Shown here: positions 50,201 through 56,194 of the stretch, piece after piece
How positions within the stretch are numbered: position 1 is the stretch's first letter
How the letters are laid out: every line of letters starts with the position of its first letter
Origin: Mercenaria mercenaria
Taxonomy: Eukaryota > Mollusca > Bivalvia > Venerida > Veneridae
Reading direction: 5' to 3'
DNA length: 64,000 nucleotides
Assembly: GCF_021730395.1 (NCBI RefSeq)
Contig: NC_069375.1
Span: 64,693,501 to 64,757,500 of the forward strand
Notes under the pieces: generated by a model
The model's input: the letters and a program-made list of their open reading frames with translations, nothing else
What the model was told of the DNA's origin: nothing
The model's database searches: none
Translations under genes and position numbers: made by a program

Positions 50201-52445
50201 AAATAAAAACGTTTTATTAGCTGTTGACATACAGATAAATTCTCTTCCCCATTTCGTCTTTCTTTCCACAATTTTTATATACATTTTGAAGAGGAAAATA
50301 AATTTGTCCCTCATTTTACATAAATTTATGTATGATTTTGGTTTTACGAGTTAATTGTTTTACAATGTACTTGCAGATTTATTTTAATACCGCGCCTCAT
50401 ATTTATATATTTATGGAGTGTTTCGTGTCGGTTGTTGTAAGTTCCGAAAACTTCATTTTTAAGGACGCTCTACAATTTGAATTAAATCTTGAAAGGCTCG
50501 TATAAGTATGTTCTTAAAATTTCGTTCAATTATTATTTCCAAAGAAATGAAAGGTTAACATAAATAAAATTGGAATAACACTTTTCCTTATGAGACGGAT
50601 TCATTAAATGAAACCTGCTAGTATATCTTTTTAAAGGAGATGGCTCGTAATAGAAATGGGCGAATTCTTAGTTATCATTTTCGGTTTTTACTGAAAGTTA
50701 CGTGCGTTGAACTACTTTACGCCCGAAGACTGCCGAATATTGACGAAGGGGAATACGTACTCACACGGAGACTGTCGAATGTCATTGCGGAATCATGTTT
50801 ATCATTGTGGACTCCCTTTAGATTTATTGCCAATTACTTGTGTTGCAATATACGCCCAAAGTCTCTTTAAACGCGTTATTTAGGGTGTAATAAATCAAAT
50901 ACTTAAGTGTATAGCAAATTGAACATTCACAACAGAATAGAGAGATATGCTCTTAATGTACTTTATCATTAAACAAAAAGAAAACGAAAACAGTTCTGTA
51001 ACCATGGTAACCGTCAGAAATTTAGAAAGGCTAATGAACCAAATAAGAATAATAAAAAAATGCTAAACAATACGTCTATAACGTAGAGCCCTGCAAATAA
51101 GTTCGAAACTTTTTCGGTCAAAGACCTAGTATGATTGTTTTGATAGTTTTACTTGTTATCATAAACAAATATATTCTTACCGTTTGTCTATATAAATGTC
51201 ATAAATTAACTGTTATGTCTTTAAAATCAATCTGGTGGGCTCTATACCAGATACGAAAAGCTCAAAGTAAACATTACTGATTTCTCCTGATAAATAAACA
51301 GGAACAGTGACGTTTAAACTTTAATTACTTCCAATTAAATTACCATTTCACATTTTCATTAATATCATTTAACTCATAAACTTCATAAGAAAGGCAAGCC
51401 CAACTATTTAATAAATCTGGGTATGGTACGAAATCGTCCAAGTTTCAACACAAAACAATTCGTAAACACGCGAACGATGAACATTACTTAGAGCTCAGAT
51501 ATGAATATAGCAGGAGGACGCAGCTGAATTCAAAATGATTTTATTCGAGAGAAAAATCACTGTTTGAAATATACATTTTTTTCCAGTGCACCGGCATGAC
51601 ATTAGATGTTACGGCGTCACACTTTTAGTCTCCTTTATTTAACCATGAAACCGTGAAACAAACTGGGATCGTGTTAGAAGTTGATATATAATAATAACAT
51701 TGTTACCTCCTCCCCCCTCCCCCACAAACACACACACACGTTCAAACCTAATTATAACAACTACACACATCTTACAACTAGACATAGCTCTTGGTCCAGT
51801 CGAATCACCACAATACACATTATATTTTGTCAGAACGTATTCCATGACACTTAACACAACTTACTTATGGCTAATTTAGCCATATGATAGGAAATAAAGA
51901 CCTGGTCGCAAATTATAAACCCGCGTACTTTTGAACAGCCAAACATAATTAGCATCTTAAAGAATAACTATTTTACAATAGTATGTATACCTTCTTTAAG
52001 GGTGCAAGTCTACATAAATTCACACATTGACAGTCCCTAATGAATCAAATTCTTAATCAATTCACAGATTTTCGGCATCAGCTCAGTTTAAAAACAAATT
52101 CCCACCACATGGCGGAAAATGTGGCCTTTTTTCTCTCTCCTTTTATGATGTATTTCCTCTTTAAACATGTCCAAAGAAGATAGAATGAAATAAGACATAC
52201 TGCTAGAATCCACCTGCTTTGAAACAAGAAATCTCTTGACAGCTAAATGCTATAAAACACAACTGTAACGACTTCTTTTTTTTACACTTAAAATATCCAT
52301 AATGAAAATAATTACCTGTTTTTAAAGTAGAAAATATTTTGGATTTCTTCCTCAGCCAAGGCAGGAGTCCCTGTATCTCAAAGTCCTGGCGCTGGTCCGG
52401 TTTCTTTGATATCACATTCAACACTTTTTCAAACGTATTAGCCAT
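12846..52445 (-). CDS. CNBD2: CNBD2-like protein with two cyclic-nucleotide-binding domains
   Basis: Eight coding exons on the - strand: 52316-52445, 24065-24152, 22481-22647, 21311-21620, 20366-20452, 19546-19673, 16516-17507 and 12846-13058. They sum to 2115 nt (704 aa plus stop), with GT/AG junctions and continuous phase. Domain 1 (about residues 44-175) has KQGEIGDCFYIILAG, then FGEVA at 134-138 and Arg146 in the phosphate-binding cassette. Domain 2 (about 190-350) has KQGDTVGNIYFIISGQVEI. Its cassette keeps Glu305 but has Met316 where Arg is expected. Residues 350-704 are basic, low-complexity and probably disordered. Vertebrate CNBD2 (known) is a cAMP-binding protein needed for sperm formation in mice; a similar role here is inference. 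Intron 1 is 28 kb and holds the tRNA-Met cluster. Confidence 0.9.
13420..13570 (-). repeat. SINE fragment
   Basis: Contains GAGGAAGACCCCAGGCACCC, the same block as in the SINEs at 31560-31615 and 41770-41805. Only a diverged part is recognisable. A still weaker relative may lie at 4105-4190. Confidence 0.4.
13729..14492 (+). repeat. Tandem repeat of about 185 bp between ACAAGAGCTGT and GGGGGCATAA
   Basis: It starts AACAAGAGCTGTC and closes with a GACAGACAGACTGACAG-type stretch and CTCCCTTCGGGGGCATAA. Between these, four units carry GGGTCTTGCGCGCGACAC, GTGGTACACATT and ATGACAAAGATATGGACC, starting near 13805, 13990, 14145 and 14305. It lies in CNBD2-like intron 7. Confidence 0.7.
15922..16322. 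mobile_element. MITE with 10-bp target duplication enclosing a tRNA-Thr-like sequence
   Basis: The ends are CAATCTGACTAAAGTAC (15922) and its exact inverse (16306-16322). Both flanks read TGTGACGTAT, a 10-bp target duplication. A duplication of 9-10 bp is typical of Mutator-like (MULE) elements, so a non-autonomous MULE is the best guess. A tRNA-like sequence lies inside on the - strand at 16070-16142. The element at 62911-63314 is a full-length relative in the opposite orientation. Confidence 0.85.
16070..16142 (-). pseudogene. tRNA-Thr(TGT)-like sequence inside a MITE
   Basis: On the - strand: GCCGGTTAGCTCAGTCGGTA (A-box region), anticodon arm with a TTTGTAA loop (anticodon TGT), and GGGTTCGAGTCC (B box). 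The acceptor stem pairs poorly (5' GCCGGTTA against 3' TAACCGC) and bases are lost next to the anticodon arm. Box A and box B look usable by Pol III, but a working tRNA is doubtful. Confidence 0.65.
16516..17507 (-). CDS. CNBD2: CNBD2-like exon 7
   Basis: The largest exon. It completes domain 2 (GEIEVLMDMDTYMTTAVCTE, then VLVLEMKHYERLF), followed by a long basic helix (KKHQRTIDTMRRNLEKKLATR) and about 290 residues of low-complexity sequence ending LRRLQVE. In the domain 2 cassette the Glu after Gly is present, but Met replaces the phosphate-binding Arg. Acceptor TTTAAG, donor GTGAGA, phase 0 out. Confidence 0.92.
18131..18205 (+). repeat. Short dispersed repeat, related to 38340-38440
   Basis: AAGTATAGGA, GGATTTATCAGTT and ACTGATAAGATCGCCTAA followed by GGAGAATTGTTCAACATG are shared with 38340-38440. 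That copy has about 40 extra bases between the TATCAGT and ACTGATA parts. Confidence 0.5.
19182..19285 (+). repeat. 14-bp minisatellite GTGTTGGAGTAAGC
   Basis: Six to seven copies; the first two are imperfect and the last four nearly identical. In CNBD2-like intron 6. Confidence 0.7.
19290..19535 (+). repeat. Interspersed repeat fragment ending in a hairpin
   Basis: Unique-looking sequence leads to a CACACATACACAC-type stretch and ends in the hairpin TCCCACACCACTGTGTGGTGG, which pairs with itself. It sits directly beside CNBD2-like exon 6. Confidence 0.4.
19546..19673 (-). CDS. CNBD2: CNBD2-like exon 6
   Basis: Encodes a lysine-rich loop (LIKEKKQKRQQDAVENLPPS and the following KKK cluster) and then CYLGKNESLG, which returns to the domain 2 roll. 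The loop is a large basic insertion within the domain. Acceptor TTTTAG, donor GTAAGT. Confidence 0.85.
20366..20452 (-). CDS. CNBD2: CNBD2-like exon 5
   Basis: Encodes SGQVEIRCETSQHVQQYPKL and YKLLEDEREK, continuing the domain 2 beta-roll after YFII. Acceptor ATTACAG, donor GTAAGT, phase 2 at both ends. Confidence 0.88.
20606..20641. repeat. (AGC)n microsatellite
   Basis: About ten AGC triplets with one interruption, next to ATC triplets, in CNBD2-like intron 4. Confidence 0.85.
21080..21235 (+). repeat. Fragment of the family seen at 24200-24600
   Basis: Shares GACAATCGGCAAATTACGTAA-like and CGGCATTCTTCGG-like text with 24200-24600 and 50635-50965. Another small piece may lie at 12225-12315. 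Confidence 0.4.
21311..21620 (-). CDS. CNBD2: CNBD2-like exon 4 (phosphate-binding cassette of domain 1)
   Basis: Encodes GSGFPFGEVALVSDDAVRTA, then TIVAEEETDLLVVD, the canonical cassette with Glu136 and Arg146, then the C-helix and the start of domain 2 (FPYDSVLVKQGDTVGNIYFI). Acceptor CTTCCAG, donor GTATGT, phase 1 in and phase 2 out. Confidence 0.93.
22481..22647 (-). CDS. CNBD2: CNBD2-like exon 3
   Basis: Encodes CFYIILAGKISIYILNKD, a Gly/Ser-rich linker (GGSGGSDEKS), then LGNFVTSLG. This is the central beta-roll of domain 1 with a loop insertion of about 35 residues. Donor GTATAG, phase 1. Confidence 0.9.
22806..22865. repeat. (ATC)n-rich microsatellite
   Basis: Imperfect run of ATC/ATT triplets in CNBD2-like intron 2. 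Confidence 0.75.
24065..24152 (-). CDS. CNBD2: CNBD2-like exon 2
   Basis: After TTTTCAG it encodes DYLKDIVRNCSLGKFRKDD and IIIKQGEIGD, the first strands of cyclic-nucleotide domain 1. It enters in phase 1 and leaves in phase 2 before GTAATA. It is too short to appear as a long open frame and is identified by splice phase and by the KQGE-GD motif. Confidence 0.87.
24200..24600 (+). repeat. Dispersed repeat, inverted relative to the copy at 50635-50965
   Basis: Shares AACGCGTTTAAAG, GTAATTGGCAATAAATCTAA and CTTCGG-CGTAAAGTA with the reverse complement of 50635-50965, over about 330 bp at moderate identity. It starts just beyond CNBD2-like exon 2. Confidence 0.7.
26538..26609 (+). pseudogene. 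Truncated tRNA-Met: leader plus first 14 bases
   Basis: The conserved leader (GTGGTTTCGAATTACCTGTC and following) and GCCTCGGTAGCGCA are intact. The sequence then switches to CCAAAGTGCTTGACATTG, which matches module D of the duplicated locus. It is a recombination or deletion junction that removed the rest of the gene. Confidence 0.75.
27002..27094 (+). tRNA. tRNA-Met-CAT: tRNA-Met(CAT), elongator, with 20-nt intron
   Basis: The cloverleaf is complete: acceptor GCCTCGG/CCGGGGC (one T-G pair), D stem GCGC/GCGC, anticodon stem 27-31/39-43, loop CTCATAA, T arm GTGAG-TTCGATC-CTCAC and A73. Exons are 27002-27038 and 27059-27094; the intron is 27039-27058, between positions 37 and 38. C32 can pair with the third base from the intron's 3' end (G27056), the anticodon-intron pair that eukaryotic tRNA splicing uses. 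Without the intron the sequence matches the canonical animal elongator tRNA-Met. A 60-bp leader (26941-27001) is conserved among copies. Confidence 0.92.
27100..27104 (+). terminator. Pol III T-run terminator of tRNA-Met copy 1
   Basis: TTTTT six bases after the discriminator base, followed by further T-runs. Confidence 0.8.
27924..28163. mobile_element. Palindromic MITE (GAGCCGCGCCATGAG ends), full length
   Basis: The two arms are long inverted repeats. The left arm begins GCGCCACGCCATGAG; the right arm ends CTCATGGCGCGGCTC. CCAGACCAGCCTGCGC-type blocks are mirrored on both sides. ATAT lies on both flanks. Same family as 36449-36683, with fragments at 31206-31361 and 33271-33332. Confidence 0.8.
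29940..30070 (+). mobile_element. Fragment of the TTTAACCTTTACCCTGCT MITE family
   Basis: Starts TTAACCTTTACCATGCTG and contains CCTTTGCGACCAGTGTAGA, as in the full copy at 60034-60237. The right end is missing or unrecognisable. Confidence 0.6.
30382..30474 (+). tRNA. tRNA-Met-CAT: tRNA-Met(CAT) with 20-nt intron, copy 2
   Basis: The mature part is identical to the copy at 27002. The intron at 30419-30438 differs by one base near its 3' end (GTT for GTC). Leader and upstream 200 bp are close to those of copy 1, so this is a recent duplicate. Confidence 0.92.
30480..30484 (+). terminator. Pol III T-run terminator of tRNA-Met copy 2
   Basis: TTTTT six bases after the tRNA end. Confidence 0.8.
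31206..31361. mobile_element. Half-copy of the GAGCCGCGCCATGAG palindromic MITE
   Basis: Right arm only (GGATCCAGACCAGACTGCGC to CATGGTGCGGCTC). The terminal segment 'TTTTCTCATGGTGCGGCT' is repeated three times at the end. Confidence 0.65.
31526..31745 (-). repeat. tRNA-derived SINE
   Basis: In reverse orientation: a GGTTCGAGCCTCAC-type B box near 31715-31730, the GGGGTCTTCCTC body block, and the 3' part with a GTGTCGGTGCGGTGCTAAAC-like end. A tRNA-derived head with a GCGACGTTAAACCC-type tail is common in mollusc SINEs. Confidence 0.65.
31870..31962 (+). tRNA. tRNA-Met-CAT: tRNA-Met(CAT) with 20-nt intron, copy 3
   Basis: Mature part and intron are identical to copy 1. The leader is shortened: homology starts at TTCGAATTACCTGTCTC, about 42 bp upstream, and the sequence before it is unrelated. 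The conserved leader can therefore be narrowed to about 45 bp. Confidence 0.92.
31968..31972 (+). terminator. Pol III T-run terminator of tRNA-Met copy 3
   Basis: TTTTT six bases after the tRNA end. Confidence 0.8.
33271..33332. mobile_element. Terminal fragment of the GAGCCGCGCCATGAG palindromic MITE
   Basis: GCTGGTCTGGATCCATGCTG, then TTTTCTCATGGTGCGGCTC; one end only. Confidence 0.65.
33863..33943 (+). pseudogene. tRNA-Met(CAT) pseudogene lacking part of the D arm
   Basis: Anticodon arm, intron and T arm match the good copies. Twelve bases of the D arm are missing and the acceptor reads GCCAAGG instead of GCCTCGG. Leader and T-run are still present. Confidence 0.8.
34223..34315 (+). tRNA. 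tRNA-Met-CAT: tRNA-Met(CAT) with 20-nt intron, copy 4
   Basis: The mature part is identical to copy 1. The intron has ATTAAG where copy 1 has ACAAAG, so the variable bases lie in the 5' half while GACCACAGAGTC is kept. It lies 280 bp after the pseudogene at 33863, with similar flanks. Confidence 0.9.
34321..34325 (+). terminator. Pol III T-run terminator of tRNA-Met copy 4
   Basis: TTTTT six bases after the tRNA end. Confidence 0.8.
34380..34735. mobile_element. Diverged relative of the tRNA-bearing MITE
   Basis: The left end CGATCTGACAAAAGTACATC and the following CTCGTTCTGACG and AGCCAATCAGAGCC match 62911-63010. A tRNA-Thr-like sequence is included at 34650-34718. I cannot find the matching right terminus, so it is probably truncated. 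Confidence 0.6.
34650..34718 (+). pseudogene. tRNA-Thr(TGT)-like sequence inside a MITE relative
   Basis: GCCGGTTAGTTCAGTCGGTA, anticodon arm CTCGC-CCTGTAA-GCGAG (anticodon TGT, but C instead of U at position 33) and T arm CCGGG-TTCTAGA-CCCGG. The acceptor stem is poor. Confidence 0.5.
34936..35028 (+). tRNA. tRNA-Met-CAT: tRNA-Met(CAT) with 20-nt intron, copy 5, altered D arm
   Basis: Anticodon arm, intron position, T arm and acceptor match copy 1. The D arm has GCAC for GCGC and TATGTA for TAGGTA, which weakens one stem pair and the GG of the D loop. Its leader is shortened and the T-run is TTTT at 35036-35039. It may be decaying. Confidence 0.65.
36449..36683. mobile_element. Palindromic MITE (GAGCCGCGCCATGAG ends), full length
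   Basis: Runs from GAGCCGTGCCATGAG to CTCATGGCGTGGCTC, with AAAT on both flanks. It interrupts module A of the duplicated tRNA locus: other copies of module A (28738, 44724, 50082) are continuous here, which confirms the insertion boundaries. Confidence 0.85.
37083..37812. mobile_element. Foldback element with a core of about 29 copies of a 16-bp palindrome
   Basis: Terminal inverted repeats of about 65 bp (37083-37147 and 37748-37812) start TACGGTGCCCCTAAAGTGAC. AGAAAC flanks both sides as a 6-bp target duplication. The interior consists of the perfect palindrome TTTCGTTTAAACGAAA repeated about 29 times, separated by TGA/TCA or TAAGTTA/TAACTTA spacers that also come in inverse pairs. No coding capacity. 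It shares tips and duplication length with 42235-44609. Confidence 0.9.
38340..38440 (+). repeat. Short dispersed repeat, longer copy of 18131-18205
   Basis: AAGTATAGGATTTATCAGTT, then about 40 bases, then ACTGATAAGATCGCCTAA and GGAGAATTGTTCAACATG. The extra middle contains TGGCTTATCAGA, so deletion between TATCAGT-like motifs could produce the shorter copy. Confidence 0.5.
39628..39665. repeat. (AATC)n microsatellite
   Basis: About nine tetranucleotide units just before a decayed tRNA-Met. The same pairing recurs at 47211-47253. Confidence 0.85.
39697..39735 (+). pseudogene. Decayed tRNA-Met remnant
   Basis: TTTCGGTAGCGCAGTAAGTC and GCACGTCAGTCTTA resemble the tRNA-Met 5' half; the rest is not recognisable. 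Confidence 0.5.
41035..41127 (+). tRNA. tRNA-Met-CAT: tRNA-Met(CAT) with 20-nt intron, copy 6
   Basis: The mature part is identical to copy 1. The intron has ACCAAG in its variable part and keeps GACCACAGAGTC. The full leader is present. The downstream flank resembles that of copy 5 (TTATTTACGTATCATAT-type text), showing shared descent. Confidence 0.92.
41133..41137 (+). terminator. Pol III T-run terminator of tRNA-Met copy 6
   Basis: TTTTT five to six bases after the tRNA end. Confidence 0.8.
41706..41925 (-). repeat. tRNA-derived SINE
   Basis: Same family and orientation as 31526-31745: GAGGAAGACCCCAGATGCCC body block, CGACCTTCCG and GAGTGAGGCTCGCAC (B-box region). Confidence 0.65.
42280..42625. 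repeat. Tandem TTGTGGCCACAA-centred repeat (left arm)
   Basis: About 19-bp units built on the palindrome GTGGCCAC with alternating TTTACTAAG/CTTAGTAAA linkers. Orientation flips midway (about 42390), so the array is itself palindromic. Confidence 0.8.
44440..44575. repeat. Tandem TTGTGGCCACAA-centred repeat (right arm)
   Basis: A shorter mirror of the left arm, with about seven units. Confidence 0.75.
45308..45672 (+). repeat. Tandem triplication with 112-128 bp units
   Basis: GAATACGAAAACTCCTAGC starts units at 45308, 45420 and 45548. The first unit lacks the ACATATCATCT segment. Confidence 0.8.
47059..47094. repeat. (TG)n microsatellite
   Basis: About 18 TG dinucleotides. Confidence 0.9.
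47162..47253. repeat. (AATC)n / (AGTC)n microsatellite
   Basis: AATC units, AGTC units and then about ten further AATC units. It sits just before a decayed tRNA-Met, as at 39628. Confidence 0.85.
47266..47360 (+). pseudogene. Decayed tRNA-Met with recognisable 3' half
   Basis: GCATCGGTGCAACAGTAGGT aligns with the tRNA-Met 5' part. GATTAGAAGGTCATGGGTTC and AATTTTCACCTGGGAT align with the 3' exon. The anticodon and intron regions are diverged. Confidence 0.65.
49354..49436 (+). pseudogene. Decayed tRNA-Met, copy in the last unit
   Basis: TCTCATAATCACAAACCACG and GAAGGTCGTGAGTTCGATCC are preserved; acceptor and D arm are degraded, and a leader remnant precedes it. Several homopolymer-length differences in 48400-49560 could reflect sequencing error as well as decay. 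Confidence 0.65.
50635..50965 (-). repeat. Dispersed repeat, inverted copy of 24200-24600
   Basis: Its reverse complement matches 24200-24600 through GAATGTTCAATTTG-like, AACGCGTTTAAAG and GTAATTGGCAATAAATCTAA text. It lies beyond the last unit of the tRNA-Met locus. Confidence 0.7.
50966..52315. other. Remainder of CNBD2-like intron 1; no gene seen
   Basis: AT-rich sequence. 51535-51650 weakly resembles 14870-15120 (TTTTATTC-AGAGAAAAATCA type text), suggesting a shared old repeat. No coding evidence. Confidence 0.5.
52316..52445 (-). CDS. CNBD2: CNBD2-like exon 1
   Basis: ATG at 52445-52443. Encodes 43 residues, MANTFEKVLNVISKKPDQRQ onward to LLPWLRKKSKIFSTLKT, plus one base, then the donor GTAATT. 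The helical 'LPWLRKKSKIF..L' segment is the usual lead-in to the first cyclic-nucleotide domain. The distance to exon 2 is 28 kb, but phase and sequence continue correctly. Confidence 0.83.
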
Positions 52446-55400
52446 ATTTTAACTCACTTGTCCAAGGAGTCTTATTCCCTATGCTTATATCCAAAAAGGT
52501 ACACGCATATGAGAGTTACGATTTATTGTTATTTCATATGAAATCGTTTATGTACACCGTTTTCTGAAAAATAAAATATCAATTCAAAATATATTTCACT
52601 TTCGTTGATCTGTACATCCCCTGATTTGAATTTAATAATAAAATGGAAGACGCATAATCAAACACATACAACCATCAGTCCTAGTTGCTAAGCAATATTC
52701 ATGACAAAATTGTTACATCCTCTCGCTTATGTGACTTTACTCAATACTGTTATGTATTTATAAATTTACAAAGTCCAAATAAATATTATCGCATCAAAAA
52801 GTACATGTTTTGTAAATCCGTAAATGTCTAGCTTTTAATCGATGCTCTTTTTCATTCCATATATACCGAATGCCAGAATATATCATTTCCTTAACGAATA
52901 ATGACCCCTATTAGAAATTTTAATAAAAAGAACAAATATTCAATCCTAATTTACTTTAGTGTTGATATATCATGTACAAGCTTTAATACGGGTATGGCAG
53001 GCTGTTTGATCGGTCTTGATTTGTCAATATTTTGTCTAAACGGAACACTAAACAATTTAAGACCCTACTCAATCTCAGCTATTGTAGAAACCTATTACAA
53101 TGTACAATTTATATTGTCGTGATTTGATTTTGATGTTTGACTCTAATATAAAATTACGAGGTGATAAAAGCGAAATATGTATTGAAACGGTGACTACAAA
53201 AGAAGCATTAAAATTGCAAAATGGTGACTGACACGTTATGTTGCACGGGCATACAGACAATAAATTGATTTTTTGCGCTTAATTTCTGTTATGAATAATA
53301 TATCACTCGGCTTATTACATTTCTGTCTGTCGTGATGCAATATTCAACAATTCAACGCATTTGCAAATTCAGAAAGGAAGAGAAACACACAAAATATACA
53401 GGATATACTCCAAACAACAAAGTATTGTTGAATTATGCTGTAAGAAAATAGTTGTCAAAAACAAAAGATTGCGCAAATGTGTCACTTAACATTTCGGCAG
53501 AAAATTTATTCAATCTTTTCTCATCAACGAACCTTTGATATTCAAGAATACATTTCCAAAACTGATCAAAAGGGTTACAAGTGTGAAATTTTCTGCCTAT
53601 TTCGAATTTCCTTCACTTTTCAGATATCAAACATAAAGGTTATCCTATTGTACATCTTGGACTTCAAATTTCATGCCGAGTTTCAATATCGGTGGTGCTG
53701 TTTTAGAAATTACAGTGTGGCTTTAGCGAATTCCTATGGTTTAAGCGGTGTACCTCGAAGTTTTGTTCGGAAGAGGATTGAGTTTAGAGATAGGTATCAA
53801 AACTCGGGCATTTCATTACCCAATTTTTAGATAAAGGTTTTATATTGCTAACATTCGATTCAAATAAAGACTCAATATAATTCCTTGTTTACAGATTAAT
53901 GCGGAATTCATGTAAAATAATATTCAATATATATTATTCAATATTTCGATGAGCGTAATGTAATCAGCCGTATAATGTATTGCCGATTTTCGCGTCAAAT
54001 ATTTCCGCCACTGGAGATGCGTAAGTCAGAAATCTTAAAAAGATGTTTATTATTTCTTTGCCTTCATGCTCTGTCACATGAACTTTTCGAAATACTTTCC
54101 TAATTTTTACGGTGTTCCGCCTGGATCATCGATATTTTCATTTCTCATTCCCATATATCCTACGTCGAAACCACGAAGCTTCGATGATGGACGTCGAAAA
54201 GACGATGGTGGAAGTCGAAATCACGATGATGAAAGTAGAAATCACGATGGTGAAAGTCGAAACTACGATGAGGAAAGCCGAATGTTGAAACTACGATGAT
54301 TTCGTGATTTCGACTTTCACAATCGTATTTTCGTATTTTCTGCCATCGTGATTTCGACCTTCACCATCGTGGTTTCGACTTTAATTATCGTAGTTTCGTG
54401 ATTTCGACTTTCGGGGTATGGGGTTCAGAAATAAAAATCTCGATGGTCCGAACCGAAAACCGTAAATTTTCATTTTATCTTAAACGTTTCCCTAATCGAA
54501 ATCACGTCAAATTCCTGACATCCCGCTCTACAAGCTGCTTTAGCTATCAATTAATACTATTAACTCGGTTTCATGTTAAATGAACTATCTACTCACGCTA
54601 TCTGTAACTCTAATGGACTACCTAAACCATTTTGATTTGAGATAGCATCATTCAATAATAATATTTTTACAAACATACCCTCCATTATCTGTTTTGTTCA
54701 CTTTTGAAAGCACCGGGCGGTAGAACCAGGAAAAATGTTTGACAGTCATTTCATATTTAGCCGATATATGATTAATGGCTTTGTGTTTGAACTATTCTTT
54801 AATTATTTTGTGTCGCATGTCATTTTTTTCCGATCGAACTGTGGGTGATCCACTCGATTCCCGCGCAGCCTAATGGAAGTCATAGAAAATGTAGTTTAAA
54901 TGTAACATTGAATTCTGTTTTATGTATCAAAATTATATCAAGCGACTTGTTAAAACCAATGTCAGATACGTTGTAGAATGAGCTGAAAGTATATAGCATA
55001 ATACATTTTCTTCGTTTGTGTTATAGCTGGTCATAATCAAAGTCCAATATATATATGAGTCATCTAAATGAAAATGTCCATCTAAATTTATCCGTTTGTT
55101 TTACGGAAGTTCTCTTTAAACGGATTTGAAAAAGATGATTATTTCTATTTCGCAATATATACAGGAATTAAACCTTGTTTCCTATTTGTTTTAAAAATGA
55201 TGCGGTGGCAAAATCAAAACGTCGCGTCTTGGCAAAAAAAAAAAAAAAACAACGTCATTTACGAGATACATGTAGTTGTTTTTCACGTCACGTCACACAT
55301 ATTAACAGATAAAATATTAAAAGACATTGTCCGCGTTAAGATGTTTGCAGTTAGATTAAAACAAAAAGATGTAACACGCATGCGTGCGTTTTAAGAAAAT

Positions 55401-56190
55401 ATCAAGGCATTTAATCTAAATATTCCATGCAAAAACAATTTCTTTGATGCTTAACACAAACACACACACGCCCTTACAAAAATATCCATAGAAAATCTAA
55501 ATATTTCGTACACATACTAAATACTGAAGAAGAAAATCCGCCTCTTCAAATATTATCCGCACTCTACAGATCCGCTTGATTTATGTATTACCAATAAGTT
55601 CAATCGAAGATAAAACTATATTGTCGCATCGCTAATTCGCAAACACTGAACTGATGTTTGCTTGTTAGCATGTTAAACCGCTTTTATTTGTTGCGGTCCT
55701 CATTTTTATAACCATGGCAGGATTCAAGTGGCCATAAAATATTGTAACAGCTATCGGAACGAATATTGTCAAAGATTCAAGTGAACTATACACAACTGTT
55801 ATCGGAAGTCGCATAGAGTTTGTACCTGAAACAGCTATCTGAACGTGTCTTTGTCAAAGACTCGAGTGACATGCATACACTTTATATCATAGAAATTAGT
55901 TCGAATCACAGAGCGAGCACGTTCATATGAAGTGCACATTAAGTACTTGATTGTAATTTTCTGCATAACATTCAAATGGAAATATTTTCATGGCATAATT
56001 ATACTCTTTTAAATTAAAGTAAATCAAGTCTTGGTAAATGAATGATTGTCAAGGAATTAGGAAACTGACGTATATTTTTCAAAATCTCTAAATTATATCC
56101 CTTTAATAGTTCTCCCAAGTAAAGTCAGTCAAACTTGCTCCGACAATATAGTTATAACATACAAAAAGTCTTCAGCATTTAATGTCATCT
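52446..56190. other. Upstream flank of the CNBD2-like gene; no recognised gene
   Basis: Contains the presumed promoter of the - strand gene just right of 52445, but no clear TATA box or CpG-rich segment. The longest open frame (53477-53830, 117 codons) is not recognised and lacks supporting motifs. An inverted minisatellite lies at 54167-54415. Confidence 0.5.
54167..54415. repeat. Inverted minisatellite of GTCGAAATCACGATG-type units
   Basis: The left arm (54167-54298) has about eight units of (A)GTCGAAA(T/C)(C/T)ACGATG. The right arm (54299-54415) has the same units in reverse complement (CATCGTGATTTCGAC). The two arms could form one long hairpin. Confidence 0.75.
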
Positions 56191-56194
56191 GAAT

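Larger units (their letters stand above)
25080..50420 (+). repeat. Segmentally duplicated tRNA-Met locus in CNBD2-like intron 1
   Basis: Recurring non-coding modules lie around the tRNA genes in constant order. Module A ('GTACTTTAATAACCACAAAA', then AAATAAACAGA) is at 28738, 36320, 44724 and 50082. Module B ('AAATTTGGATAAACAC'-like) is at 25080, 29610, 32580, 38455 and 45955. Module C ('CTAGGAATATGTAACAGAGC') is at 33500, 39330, 40680 and 46800. Module D ('GACAATGTGAAACATTGATT'-like) is at 25915, 40140 and 48000. A tRNA-Met or its remnant follows. The clearest pair of units is offset by about 8.4 kb (36320 to 44724; 41035 to 49354). Divergence between units suggests old, stepwise duplication. 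Confidence 0.75.

Noticed and set aside
53477-53830. 117-codon open frame upstream of the CNBD2-like gene
   Set aside because: Composition is AT-driven and no motif or family could be recognised.
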